A stretch of DNA of 64,000 nucleotides. It comes from Flavipsychrobacter sp. GTDB taxonomy: Bacteria; Bacteroidota; Bacteroidia; Chitinophagales; Chitinophagaceae. Under the pieces are notes generated by a model. That model was not told where the DNA came from and did not search any database. It saw nothing but the letters and a program-made list of their open reading frames with translations. Both the position numbers and the translations under genes were made by a program. This document shows, piece after piece, positions 8,287 through 16,287 of the stretch. Numbering within the stretch: the stretch's first letter is position 1; each line of letters begins with the position of its first letter. The DNA is taken from positions 62,001 through 126,000 of the forward strand of contig JAFIGV010000011.1 of assembly GCA_017849575.1 (NCBI GenBank), read 5' to 3'.

Positions 8287-8408
8287 TCTTTTTTTGATTA
8301 AATGATAAATCGAAACAAATATCCGGGTGATATAATCTGCCGATGAACACGAAAAAAGGAAGGTTAAACACAAATCGCAGAAAAAAGTGGCTGAGTGCTT
8401 CTCTCACA

Positions 8409-9323
8409 TCAGTTCAGGCGTCTGTACTCCTGGGGTGTTTTTCCGGTCTTCTGCTTGAAAAGCCTGCCAAAATAATGGGGATAATTGAAGCCCAAAGTAT
8501 AGGCTATTCCACTTATAGAATCTGTAGAACCCAGCAGCAAATGCTTCGCCTTGTCTATCAGGAAATCGTTTATGTGATCTTTAGCAGAACGTCCGGTTTC
8601 TTTCGTCAGAAGGTCGCTCAAATAACCTGGGGAAAGGCGGCAATGGTCGGCCAGATATTGAAGGGTCGGCTGCCCTTTTTCTATGAGTTGGCCTTCTGCA
8701 AAATACTCCTTTAGCAACAACTCGACCCTGGCAATTACATCACGATGCGTTGCTGCACGCGTGTTAAACTGCCGTTCATAAAATCGTTTGCTGTAATTGA
8801 GTAACAACTCGATGTTAGAAACGAGCACCTGCTGGCTATGGTTGTCGATACGCTCGTTTATTTCTGTTTGAATGAGTCTAACAATCTGATTCAGGGTATT
8901 TTGTTCGGCTCCGGAAAGGTGAAGTGCCTCGTGAACTTCGTAGTTAAAGAAGTTGTACGTGTGAATCTTTGAGCCGAGAGCGGTATTTCGGATCAGGTCC
9001 GGGTGAAAATATAGCATCCAACCGGTAACCTGATTCAATTGCTGTGGCTTCCTGACTGTAATGACCTGATGGGGTGCAGTAAAGATCAAAACCCCATCGT
9101 CAAAATCATAGGCATTTCTACCGTAATCAATTCCGCAACTTGAGTCCTTCAGGGCAATGAGATACAAATCGGACGAAAATCTTTTGCCTACGGTTTCCGC
9201 TCCATAAGCGAGTTTTCGGGTGTCGAGTATCGTAATCAAAGGGTGCGTGGGTTTGTCCAAACCAAATACAGCTCTGATTTCGGCAATGGATTTTGAATGT
9301 ACTATCGGACGCTCCGTTTTCAT
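8409..9323 (-). CDS. AraC family transcriptional regulator
   Basis: The 304-residue protein has an N-terminal cupin-like sensing region (about residues 30-170) and a C-terminal AraC DNA-binding domain with two helix-turn-helix units (about residues 205-303). The domain contains LADHCRLSPGYLSDLLTKETG and GIAYTLGFNYPHYFGRLFKQKTG, ending in PQEYRRLN. This is the signature order of the HTH_18 domain. Adjacent placement and common orientation with the two SDR genes suggest that it controls them, possibly in response to a small aldehyde or aromatic inducer; the inducer cannot be deduced. Confidence 0.93.
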   Translation of the reverse strand: MKTERPIVHSKSIAEIRAVFGLDKPTHPLITILDTRKLAYGAETVGKRFSSDLYLIALKDSSCGIDYGRNAYDFDDGVLIFTAPHQVITVRKPQQLNQVTGWMLYFHPDLIRNTALGSKIHTYNFFNYEVHEALHLSGAEQNTLNQIVRLIQTEINERIDNHSQQVLVSNIELLLNYSKRFYERQFNTRAATHRDVIARVELLLKEYFAEGQLIEKGQPTLQYLADHCRLSPGYLSDLLTKETGRSAKDHINDFLIDKAKHLLLGSTDSISGIAYTLGFNYPHYFGRLFKQKTGKTPQEYRRLN

Positions 9324-9382
9324 TGCCTACAAGTTTATTTCAATCGTCGGAACTACGCTAACACAAATCGCTGAAATTTTTT

Positions 9383-9589
9383 TCATGGTTCCGTAAGGAG
9401 GGTAGTCAGGGTACTGCTGACAGCTTCTGGAATAACCGGTAAGGGGAGATTAGATGCCTGCCTCGCCTTTATATATTCTTCGTAATAGTTTGGGTTTATT
9501 TCATACAAATTTGAGAGCATTAACAATACATTATTTGTTACCGTATTCTCGCTTTGTGAGTAATGTTGAAATTGGTTTAATACCGCCAT
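9383..9589 (-). pseudogene. Probable N-terminal remnant of a larger protein
   Basis: The frame encodes 68 residues: MAVLNQFQHYSQSENTVTNN followed by VLLMLSNLYEINPNYYEEYI and a short Pro-rich tail ending at a stop. The first ~50 residues look like genuine protein, in the style of the N-terminus of longer Bacteroidota accessory proteins that begin with a FxHYSQxEN stretch. The tail (SSTLTTLLTEP) does not. I read it as the surviving 5' end of a deleted gene. I do not recognise the parent family, and a genuine small protein cannot be excluded. Confidence 0.4.
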
Positions 9590-9788
9590 TTTACATTTTT
9601 AATTGTCTGTTTCGATGCCGTCCTAAGCTGACCGCTAACTATTTGCTGCTGCTTGTAAAAATGGGCATTTCATGTTCACGTAAGGATACAATATCTACGC
9701 AGCACACTGAATCCGATTGAACTGCCAGGCACTTTTTCGCCGGCTCGCGGCAAAAACTGCTTCATGAAAATCTGCGCCCAAAGAGGCA

Positions 9789-11591
9789 CTACACCACCGG
9801 CACATGAACCATCACTACGGTTCCTTTTCCCGGAGCTGCATCCCACTCCACGGTGCCTTTCAGATAGTCCACCCGGCTTTCAATATTCTTCAGGCCTATA
9901 CCTGACTTGGCTTGCGCTTCCTGTAGATTAAAACCCCGGCCATTGTCTTCGATGGTAAGGCTGATGCCTTCTTCATCTTTGATCAGTGAAATATCCAGTT
10001 GTGTGGCGCCTGCATGTTTGATCACATTGTTCACACACTCCTGCACTACCCGGTACAATACCGATTCTATATTGCCGTTGATGCGCTCATTCAGGCCTTC
10101 GGTGTAGAGATGTACTTTGATGACGCGTTGGTCAATTTTGTTCACAAACTCGCGGATGGCTGTTGATAAGCCCGATTTGAGCAGCGCATTGGGCATAATA
10201 TTGTGCGAAACCGTGCGCACCTCTCGGCAGCCTTCATCCACCAGCGACATGGCTTTATCGAAGGCAGTCCTCTGGTCGTCGTTCTCAAAGTTCAGCTCGC
10301 TTGCAACCATACTGAGGTTCATTTTCGCAGCACTCATCAACTGGCCTACTCCGTCGTGCAGGTCTCCGGCTATTCGCTTGCGCTCTCGTTCTTCTGCCTC
10401 GATCACCGCATGGGTGGCCAGTTCCTGCTGATAGATCACCGCTTCCTGAAGGCGTGCCTGCTGCCGAAGCCTGTAGCGACGGTACCAGGATACCGACAAA
10501 AGGGTAGCCAGCACAAGAATGCCTCCTGCACCGGCAATCATGTAGTCGCGCTTTTTGATTTGCACCGATTGGAGGGCGATCTGCTGCTCTTTCTTTTCTG
10601 TTTCGTAGCGTGTTTTCAGTTCAGAAATTTGCTGGTTTGTTTCATCGGTCATCAGAGAATCTTTCAGGCTGGCAAGCATTTTCTGGTAGGCAAGTGCTTG
10701 TTTGTAGTTACCCTGATCTTCTTCTACAATAGTGCGGATGGCATAGCAATAGGTGCGCTCGTGATTTAGCTTTTCCGCAAATGTCAGGGCCACTGCAGAG
10801 TCGGAATAGCGTATGGCCTCAGCGTAACGACCTAAGGCACTTAGTGTTCTTGCTACGTTATTGTACGAGATCACCATACCGGCTTTATCTTCATTCTCAC
10901 GGTCATAACGCAGGCTGCGGGTAAACATGCTTAGCGCCTCTTCCTGCTTTCCCATTTCGGTATATATGTCGCCCACATTGCTCAGGCAGGTAGAAATACT
11001 GTAGGGATCGTTCATTTCTTCCGACTGGGCAAGAGCGAGACGATAGTAAAACAAGGCCGTGTCGGGCTTATGCTTTTCGCGATAAATGGTGCCGATGTTA
11101 TTGTAGGTCATGGCCACACCTTTTTTCAGGGCCACTTTTTTGCAGAGTTCATTCGACTTCAGATAGTTTTCCAGCGCCTCGTCGAAACGGCCCATGATCT
11201 TGTACAAAACACCGATATCATTGTACGTGATGGCCTGCCCGTGTTCATCGTTGGTCCGCTCTTTTATACCGAGGGCTTTGAGGTGGTTTTTGAGCGCTTG
11301 TTCATAGTTGGCCCGGTTTTTCTCGATGACCCCCAGCACGGAGTAGTCTTCGGCCTCAATCTTCGTCATGCCTGTAGCTGTAGCGTAGGTCAGGGACTCG
11401 CGGATATAGCGCTCAGCCGTGTCTCCCGAAATTTGATGATAGTCCTTTCCTAACTGGAAATAAATTTTGGCTTTCGCCGAGTCGGACTGATGCCTTTGCA
11501 AGACCTGCAACAAACTGTCAATCCGCTCGCGCTGCGCCTGCGAACAGAGAGAGAGGAGCAGCATCACTACAGCTAAAAAAGAACGCTTCAT
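9789..11591 (-). CDS. TPR sensor histidine kinase, HisKA_3 (NarL-partner) type
   Basis: The 600-residue protein starts at MKRSFLAVVML, with a signal peptide ending CSQAQ. Residues ~25-330 are tetratricopeptide repeats (for example NDIGVLYKIMGRFDEALENYLK), followed by a short coiled coil and one membrane span (about residues 355-375). The kinase core has the HisKA_3 motif ERKRIAGDLHDGVGQLMSA with His412, then an HATPase with ECVNNVIKHA, EDNGRGF and SGIGLKNIESR. Periplasmic TPRs linked to this core are a common Bacteroidota architecture that normally signals to a LuxR-type response regulator. No such regulator is adjacent, so the partner must be elsewhere. Confidence 0.95.
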   Translation of the reverse strand: MKRSFLAVVMLLLSLCSQAQRERIDSLLQVLQRHQSDSAKAKIYFQLGKDYHQISGDTAERYIRESLTYATATGMTKIEAEDYSVLGVIEKNRANYEQALKNHLKALGIKERTNDEHGQAITYNDIGVLYKIMGRFDEALENYLKSNELCKKVALKKGVAMTYNNIGTIYREKHKPDTALFYYRLALAQSEEMNDPYSISTCLSNVGDIYTEMGKQEEALSMFTRSLRYDRENEDKAGMVISYNNVARTLSALGRYAEAIRYSDSAVALTFAEKLNHERTYCYAIRTIVEEDQGNYKQALAYQKMLASLKDSLMTDETNQQISELKTRYETEKKEQQIALQSVQIKKRDYMIAGAGGILVLATLLSVSWYRRYRLRQQARLQEAVIYQQELATHAVIEAEERERKRIAGDLHDGVGQLMSAAKMNLSMVASELNFENDDQRTAFDKAMSLVDEGCREVRTVSHNIMPNALLKSGLSTAIREFVNKIDQRVIKVHLYTEGLNERINGNIESVLYRVVQECVNNVIKHAGATQLDISLIKDEEGISLTIEDNGRGFNLQEAQAKSGIGLKNIESRVDYLKGTVEWDAAPGKGTVVMVHVPVV

Positions 11592-11631
11592 AAACAAGGG
11601 ACTTTCAGAGCATAAGATAGCAAATCCCCCC

Positions 11632-11668
11632 TGCAAAAAGAAAATCGCCGCCCCGAAGGAGCGACGAT
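11632..11668 (-). terminator. Terminator of ssb
   Basis: On the minus strand ATCGTCGC(T)CC-TTCG-GGGCGGCGAT forms a strong hairpin with a UUCG tetraloop, followed by TTTTCTTTTTG. It starts about 25 nt after the ssb stop. Confidence 0.8.
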
Positions 11669-11693
11669 TACACTATTCTATAAGAGGAAGAAC

Positions 11694-12029
11694 CTACTTC
11701 TTTTCGAGGGCAAGGAGTTCGTTTACCTGCACCTCGGTGATTTGTCTTTTCTGACCCGCTTTGTCGGTATATTCCCGGTGTATCAGCTTACCTTCTATCA
11801 TCACCTCCTTTCCTTTTTGCAGGGAGCGCTCTACTGCTTCTGCTGTTTTTCCCCAGGCAATCAGGTTATGCCATTGTGTTTCCTTCACCCACTCGCCTTT
11901 GTTGTTTTTGTAAGACTCGTTTGTGGCGATGCTCATACGCGCCATCTTTCTGCCGGTTTCTGTGGTCCGCACTTCGGGATCCATACCTAAATGTCCGATC
12001 AACTGTACTTTGTTCCTGAGCGTTGTCAT
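11694..12029 (-). CDS. ssb: Single-stranded DNA-binding protein, short form without acidic tail
   Basis: The protein has 111 residues from the ATG at 12029 (MTTLRNKVQLIGHLG). It is a single OB fold with the typical SSB blocks GxDPEVRTTETGRKMARMS, KETQWHNLIAWGK and LQKGKEVMIEGKLIHREY. It stops right after the fold (VNELLALEKK) and lacks the flexible linker and the acidic DDDIPF-like tip that recruits partner proteins in canonical SSBs. The chromosomal Bacteroidota SSB is usually longer, so this is likely an accessory SSB, for example for competence or recombination. The role is inferred. Confidence 0.93.
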   Translation of the reverse strand: MTTLRNKVQLIGHLGMDPEVRTTETGRKMARMSIATNESYKNNKGEWVKETQWHNLIAWGKTAEAVERSLQKGKEVMIEGKLIHREYTDKAGQKRQITEVQVNELLALEKK

Positions 12030-12205
12030 GTCTTTTCTTTTTTTAATCGTTAAAAATTCGGTTTCGAAATTTTGATGATTGTTGCAACGAATCACAACAC
12101 AAAGATGGGGGCACCGCAAAACGTTATCCGGCTTTTATTCGTTTAGTTTCGGATATAAGCGATTGTACCCGTTTGTTGTCGGATATTTTTCTTTAACTTA
12201 ACTGT

Positions 12206-12577
12206 ATGGACACTGTAAATAAGCAATGTATCTACTGCGGGAAGGATCTGAGAGGACGAGCAGACAAGAAATTTTGCGATGATTACTGTCGCAATGCCTA
12301 CAACAACAGTCAGAACAGTGATCGCACGCGGATGGTACGTAATATCAACAATGCACTCCGTAAAAACCGACGTATCCTCGAAAGCCTTCTGCCCGCTCAT
12401 GAGGCTACGGCCAAGGTATCGCGGCAGATACTCCAAACTGAAGGGTTCAACTTCAAGTTCTTTACTCATCAATACCAGACCAGAAAGGGCGATGTCTATC
12501 TGTTTTGTTACGAGTATGGTTATCTTCCTTTGGAGGGTGATATGTTTCTGCTCGTGCGGCAAAAAGAGGGACAATAG
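12206..12577 (+). CDS. Small zinc-ribbon protein of unknown function
   Basis: This encodes 123 residues. An N-terminal zinc ribbon has Cys8-x2-Cys11 (CIYCGKDL) and Cys24-x3-Cys28 (KKFCDDYCRNAYNN). A basic helical stretch (residues 40-70, IRKNRRILESLL style) and a C-terminal domain ending in YEYGYLPLEGDMFLLV follow. The ribbon resembles those of small DNA- or RNA-binding proteins annotated only as hypothetical in this phylum. It is divergent from ssb with 176 nt between the start codons, which raises the possibility of a shared role in nucleic acid handling. No function can be assigned. Confidence 0.8.
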   Translation: MDTVNKQCIYCGKDLRGRADKKFCDDYCRNAYNNSQNSDRTRMVRNINNALRKNRRILESLLPAHEATAKVSRQILQTEGFNFKFFTHQYQTRKGDVYLFCYEYGYLPLEGDMFLLVRQKEGQ

Positions 12578-12842
12578 ACTGGCAAAAAGAACTCAGGCCA
12601 GCCGCTCTGTCGCTTTGCGCCTACCGCCTTCGCTGACAAAGCTGACGGCAAAATCATTAACGAGCGAATAACAATTTTAGCGTTGCGAATACCGGCAAGC
12701 AGGGGGAAATAACCTCTTGGTCGTCTGAAGGATCGCCCTTTTTAAGCTTCTCGTTCCTCGTTCTCGTTTCCGGCGGTCGTGCCCTGCGTTTTGAGGGCGA
12801 TGAGCAGTTAACTATTTCGCCATGAGCGGATTAAAAAACAGT
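12578..12842. other. Gene-free interval
   Basis: Between the zinc-ribbon gene and the terminator of the next lipoprotein I see no coding frame with protein-like features. The left part (12582-12650, GAACTCAGGCCAGCCGCTCT and following) reads like repeat debris, but I found no second copy in the window. Confidence 0.4.
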
Positions 12843-12876
12843 GACAAAAAATTAAGCGCCCCGGAAGAGGCGCTTC
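12843..12876 (-). terminator. Terminator of the 12908-13552 lipoprotein gene
   Basis: On the minus strand AAGCGCC-TCTTCCGG-GGCGCTT is followed by AATTTTTTGT, 32 nt after the stop codon. The intervening A/C-only tract (plus strand CTTAATCAAAACAAAACAAA at 12876-12895) is repeated at 16267-16286. Confidence 0.75.
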
Positions 12877-12907
12877 TTAATCAAAACAAAACAAAAACAA
12901 AACGAAG

Positions 12908-13552
12908 TTACCATTTCAGGGTCAAATAATCAACATAACCCGTGGTGTTCGCCAGCACCATAAAGCCGGTCTGCGAGCCGCTGAGCGGGCGCGCCGGCGT
13001 TTGATAAACTTTGACTCCGTTGATATAGAAATACCAGTAGTCCGACACCTGCTCTACCTCCACATCGTTCCAGCCCTGACGAATGTTTTGATCATATTGC
13101 CAGCTTACAATAGCTTGGGGGTGCAGGCCTTCTTTATACACAGCAAAATAGCCGGAATTGTCAATAAAAATCGAATACCCATAGCTATTGGAGGAAGCCC
13201 CGAAAATCAAACCCATGGAGTAGTCTGATTTCATTTTTGTCTGAATCAGAAAGTCGCCGCCGGTGCGAACACCCGTACTTACCACAGCCACGTGATTGGT
13301 TCCCAGCCTTGAATAATCTACCATTTTGTAATATCCATTGGCCACAAGCCCAAAGGCAGAATCGGCAGGGTCATCAAAGGCCCATCCACGGTCATCGCTG
13401 TAAAATTCTTCATTGAAGCTATAACCATAACCGTTCTGATTAGGATTGGGATTCGTATTGTAGTAGTCATTGTCGTGTACCACACAGCTACCCAAACCAG
13501 AGATGGCGAATAATGCAAAAGCGCCCACTACGAAGTATTTTCTCTTTCTCAT
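12908..13552 (-). CDS. Lipoprotein with LamG/DUF1080-like beta-sandwich
   Basis: The 214-residue protein has a lipoprotein signal ending ISGLGSCVV (lipobox Cys ~23) and an Asn/Tyr-rich linker. A ~170-residue all-beta domain follows, with FNEEFYSDDRGWAFDDPADS, FLIQTKMKSDYSMGLIFGAS, GYSIFIDNSGYFAVYKEG and WYFYINGVKVYQTPARPLSG. This run of motifs is characteristic of concanavalin-like carbohydrate- or surface-binding domains. It is probably anchored in the outer membrane. No neighbouring enzyme indicates a ligand. A CCCC/CGGG motif lies about 220 nt upstream on the same strand. Confidence 0.85.
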   Translation of the reverse strand: MRKRKYFVVGAFALFAISGLGSCVVHDNDYYNTNPNPNQNGYGYSFNEEFYSDDRGWAFDDPADSAFGLVANGYYKMVDYSRLGTNHVAVVSTGVRTGGDFLIQTKMKSDYSMGLIFGASSNSYGYSIFIDNSGYFAVYKEGLHPQAIVSWQYDQNIRQGWNDVEVEQVSDYWYFYINGVKVYQTPARPLSGSQTGFMVLANTTGYVDYLTLKW

Positions 13553-13911
13553 ATCCTAAAAGGGAGTTTATGGTCAATGAGGCAAAAAGCAGGCCGAAAC
13601 CAGGAGTCCGGGTTAGAAAGGATATAAAAGCTTTATTTTCAATCGTTCCCTGCTGTTAGTAAGTCGGTCGCAGATCTATTAAGTAACAGGCAACCATCCT
13701 GTGTGCAAGCCTTTTGAACTGTAAAATCCTTGACCTTGTTTTCGGAAATCAGCTTATACAAAAGAACAAAAATCCCGAGAATGGGGGATTTCAGGCAGCA
13801 AAGCTAGTTTTTACTATTGGAGCCACCTAAAAGGCGGTTCTGCGCCCAACCCGTTGCAATCCATGCTTTTTTCGAGGTTATCAATTACCCAAAGGGTCTA
13901 ATTACGCACAA
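13553..13911. other. Intergenic region with a CCCC/CGGG motif
   Basis: This divergent interval separates the lipoprotein gene from the next plus-strand gene. It contains one copy of the CCCC-ATTTT-CGGG motif in reverse orientation (13771-13790) and otherwise nothing that I recognise. A long untranslated leader of about 200 nt for the lipoprotein gene would follow if the motif marks its promoter. Confidence 0.4.
13771..13790 (-). promoter_or_regulatory. CCCC/CGGG upstream motif, copy 1
   Basis: On the minus strand this is AATCCCCCATTCTCGGGATT, containing the dyad TCCC-N8-GGGA. It points toward the lipoprotein gene at 12908-13552. The sequence 21 nt downstream (ATTTCCGA) does not match TAnnTTTG, so this copy gives the weakest support for a promoter role. 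Confidence 0.4.
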
Positions 13912-14460
13912 ATGGAAAAGTTATTTTTCACTAGAAAAATTGCCGGCAGATATACGATACTAAAAAACGAAACGGAGGACATTGTCAGGATGTATCCCGC
14001 ACGGGGATGGTTTAAACGCAAAGTTGTTGTAGAAGGCCGACATACGTTTTTCATCAGGGGTATGGTGGCTGCCTTTAGCCCGTTCGGCGCTCGCGTGTAC
14101 AATGATTCCGGCGCCATCTTGTGGCGTACCCGTGGTTCGGGCTGGCTCTTTGACGCTGAGGGGCGAAAGCACAGGGTTTTAACGAGCAGGAAGGGACTTT
14201 ACAAAAATGCGGTAAGTTGTACAGGACAACGCGCCAATCTTTTTTTCTCAGGGAGTCATCGCCTTGCCTATTTTACTGAGCGTGGCCGGTTTAGTGTATT
14301 GCGCACCGAGCCCGAAATCTATGCTGCGCTATGCCTTGTTGTGCTGGTGTCGCGGCGGGCCTTGCTCCGGCGCTTGTTCCTGAGTATGGCTTGTGTGGCC
14401 ATTTTGGTTGCTCTTGGCATTCAGTACTGGAGGCCTGCCTTTAACCTTCTGTTTGGATAG
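13912..14460 (+). CDS. Hypothetical protein with C-terminal membrane segment
   Basis: The 182-residue product is unrecognised. The first ~130 residues are a beta-rich soluble part (RYTILKNETEDIVRMYPARG, GRHTFFIRG, ARVYNDSGAILWRTRG, WLFDAEGRKHRVL). The order and spacing look like a real fold of repeated strands, possibly two related halves of about 60 residues each. A hydrophobic C-terminal helix (about residues 155-178, LFLSMACVAILVALGIQYW) suggests a tail anchor. It is followed in the same direction by another unknown gene. Confidence 0.65.
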   Translation: MEKLFFTRKIAGRYTILKNETEDIVRMYPARGWFKRKVVVEGRHTFFIRGMVAAFSPFGARVYNDSGAILWRTRGSGWLFDAEGRKHRVLTSRKGLYKNAVSCTGQRANLFFSGSHRLAYFTERGRFSVLRTEPEIYAALCLVVLVSRRALLRRLFLSMACVAILVALGIQYWRPAFNLLFG

Positions 14461-14521
14461 GTCGCTCCGTCGGGCAACCGACAACCCATTTCACCCTATC
14501 GGTATGAACATGCAACAGGAC

Positions 14522-14569
14522 ACCCCCCATTTTCGGTATTTTCTAAAAAGATTCCAGATCATACTTTCG
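14522..14569 (+). promoter_or_regulatory. CCCC/CGGG motif, copy 2, with spaced -7 box
   Basis: ACCCCCCATTTTCGGTATT (14522-14540) is followed after exactly 21 nt by TACTTTCG (14562-14569), a one-mismatch TAnnTTTG. The motif therefore sits where the -33 element would be. Confidence 0.45.
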
Positions 14570-14708
14570 CGCTACATATATACAGTGAACCGTGTGCTGG
14601 TTTCGTCCGCATACGAAATGCTTCGATTTGGAGACGTCCGTTTTTCCGGGTGTCTCCTTTATTTTTTGCAAAGGCATGAGAATGAGCAAGGCGACAAAAA
14701 GATGGACG

Positions 14709-14756
14709 CCCCCCCGTTTTCGGGATTTCTAATCAGGCTTTTCTTTTGGACTTTTA
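14709..14756 (+). promoter_or_regulatory. CCCC/CGGG motif, copy 3
   Basis: CCCCCCCGTTTTCGGGATT (14709-14727) is preceded by GATGGACG and followed after 21 nt by GACTTTTA, a two-mismatch TAnnTTTG. The next gene begins at about 14874. Confidence 0.4.
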
Positions 14757-14873
14757 CGATCAAACACTTCCTATCCATCTGGTATTCAGCAAGTAGTGAC
14801 CTGCTTCAATACCATCCCAACCCGTTGGGCTTACAAGGGCAAATATGCAGGGTGTAATGACGAAATCTATTGT

Positions 14874-15323
14874 ATGGGCTTGTTACTAAAAGGAAGATTT
14901 GTTGTTTGCCGGTATTCGGGCGAGCTGGAAGAAATACTCGATCAACCGTCAGCAGCTAAAAAATTACTGCCCACGCTGGTCCGCATCCACAAAATTGGTC
15001 CAACACAGTGGCAGTTAATGTTTTCGGACGATACGGAGGTGACGGTGAGAAGGCTGGCCACCCATGTGGATCAGGAGATTATGTTTTTGCTCACGGATTT
15101 CGCTGCATCAAGGATCAGACGGGCCGTATGCAGTTACCACGCCGACCCCATGAGCGACGGAAGGTATTCCATCAGTTTCCGCGTCTCGGTTCAGTTACTC
15201 AAACGCAGGCCATTTTGGCTACTTCCGGTTGCCTGGTTCGCCATTCGTCGGTTTCTACACAGCCGCCATCGGGTCTTAAGCCAAAACCTATGGGTACAAC
15301 TAGAAACAAAAAGTGTACGCTAA
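14874..15323 (+). CDS. Hypothetical protein
   Basis: From ATG 14874 the frame encodes 149 residues (MGLLLKGRFVVCRYSGELEE); an upstream ATG at 14796 is possible, but its added residues look non-coding. The body has QWQLMFSDDTEVTVRRLATH, EIMFLLTDFAASRIRRAV and GRYSISFRVSVQLLKRRPFW, an alternation of strands and helices that looks genuine. I recognise no family. It follows motif copy 3 by about 120 nt. The 3' end is basic (RRFLHSRHR). The start and reality of the gene are uncertain. Confidence 0.5.
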   Translation: MGLLLKGRFVVCRYSGELEEILDQPSAAKKLLPTLVRIHKIGPTQWQLMFSDDTEVTVRRLATHVDQEIMFLLTDFAASRIRRAVCSYHADPMSDGRYSISFRVSVQLLKRRPFWLLPVAWFAIRRFLHSRHRVLSQNLWVQLETKSVR

Positions 15324-15693
15324 ATAAAACGACAATACTTCTGAAACGCGGGAAGGAATCTGCATTGAGTACAGGGCCGGATGGACAAATACCCCTCATT
15401 TTCGGGATTGATTTTTCCTGAACGATAAAAGATTTTTGTACCCGATTTAGGTCGGAACCATTGTATGGCAGCAGATTAAGCATAAATGCCGCTCCTTATC
15501 TCCGACCCGAACATGAATACTCGCGACCATTTTTCGATGAAGCACCTTTAGGTTGTACGAGATCCATTCCCTATCCATCCATGAAGACACCCATCAACAC
15601 GAAACCCGTGCCGGACAGTAAATCCGGACAAATAATACCGCAAAGACATGACGAATAAAATGGCTTTTGCTGTAGAAAATATTTTGGCGTGCG
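15324..15693. other. Intergenic region with CCCC/CGGG motif copy 4
   Basis: I see no gene here. The interval holds motif copy 4 and then about 255 nt before the first gene of the fibre-like trio, consistent with a long untranslated leader. No strong hairpin is apparent in that leader. Confidence 0.4.
15391..15438 (+). promoter_or_regulatory. CCCC/CGGG motif, copy 4, with spaced -7 box
   Basis: ACCCCTCATTTTCGGGATT (15391-15409) is followed after 21 nt by GATTTTTG (15431-15438), which differs from TAnnTTTG only at the first base. It is preceded by GATGGACAAAT, similar to copy 3. It lies upstream of the 15694-18476 exported protein genes. Confidence 0.5.
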
Positions 15694-16242
15694 ATGAGCA
15701 GAAAAACAAAAAACTACAGAAAATCAGGCAGGTGGATGAAGTGCGCACTTCTTGGGTGGACTGCTGTGGCTTTTGTTAGTACGGCAGCAGCACAGGTAAA
15801 GATTGGTGACAATCGAACCGTAGTTCATCCGGATGCCATTCTGGAACTGGAATCGAGCCATAAAGGGGTACTGCTCCCGAGGCTTCAGCTTGACTCAACA
15901 ACGAGCCCGGCTCCGCTTTCGGCATTTACCAAAGGAATGTTTGTGTACAACACTCATGTGGCCAACGACGTGGTGGAAGGTATCTATTACTCTGATGGAA
16001 CACGATGGTTTAAAATGCAGGTGAACACGCCGTCGCTGCAACAGGCCCAACGATCGGAGATAACGGTAAGCGTAAACGGACAAACCAATTTCAATACCCC
16101 GGGAACCATAACCGACCCCAACCTTATTACCCTATACAGAAACGGCGTAAGAATATCTTTTACTACTGTCGGAAACAATCAGATCGTAAGCAATGTACCC
16201 TGTATTGCAGGCGATGAGATCACAATAGTTCAATTGAATTAA
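15694..16242 (+). CDS. Exported fibre-like surface protein (first of three)
   Basis: The product has 182 residues with a signal peptide (basic start, then LLGWTAVAFVSTAAAQ). The mature N-terminus VKIGDNRTVVHPDAILELES, continuing KGVLLPRLQL and MFVYNT, is a block found at the start of many Bacteroidota surface proteins that resemble phage tail fibres. The last ~50 residues (LITLYRNGVRISFTT...IAGDEITIVQLN) form a terminal beta module that recurs at the end of the next gene (VWVYRNGAKLVAGTDYTVNG). I see no type IX sorting domain. The function is unknown; adhesin or surface fibre is an inference. Confidence 0.8.
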   Translation: MSRKTKNYRKSGRWMKCALLGWTAVAFVSTAAAQVKIGDNRTVVHPDAILELESSHKGVLLPRLQLDSTTSPAPLSAFTKGMFVYNTHVANDVVEGIYYSDGTRWFKMQVNTPSLQQAQRSEITVSVNGQTNFNTPGTITDPNLITLYRNGVRISFTTVGNNQIVSNVPCIAGDEITIVQLN

Positions 16243-16287
16243 AGCAATAGCGGAATAAACAATTTTCTTAATCAAAACAAAACAAAA

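Larger units (their letters stand above)
14461..14873. other. Intergenic region with two CCCC/CGGG motif copies
   Basis: No convincing gene is present. A frame covering 14393-14857 is open but has no protein-like features and overlaps the preceding gene. Two copies of the CCCC-ATTTT-CGGG motif, 187 nt apart, face the downstream gene. The two ~200 bp blocks look like successive 5' regions, as if a gene between them had been lost. Confidence 0.4.

Noticed and set aside
12876-12897. A/C-only 22 nt tract repeated at 16267-16288
   Set aside because: Low-complexity sequence; one copy lies in a 3' region and the other is a Shine-Dalgarno-free leader, so chance similarity is likely.
14393-14857. Open frame of 154 codons between two unknown genes
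   Set aside because: It starts inside the preceding gene, runs across two copies of the CCCC/CGGG motif and has no plausible fold. I treat it as non-coding.
13912-15323. Possible toxin-antitoxin or defence genes among the small unknown proteins
   Set aside because: Neither protein shows nuclease, NTPase, helix-turn-helix or toxin motifs, and the spacing is too wide for a coupled pair.
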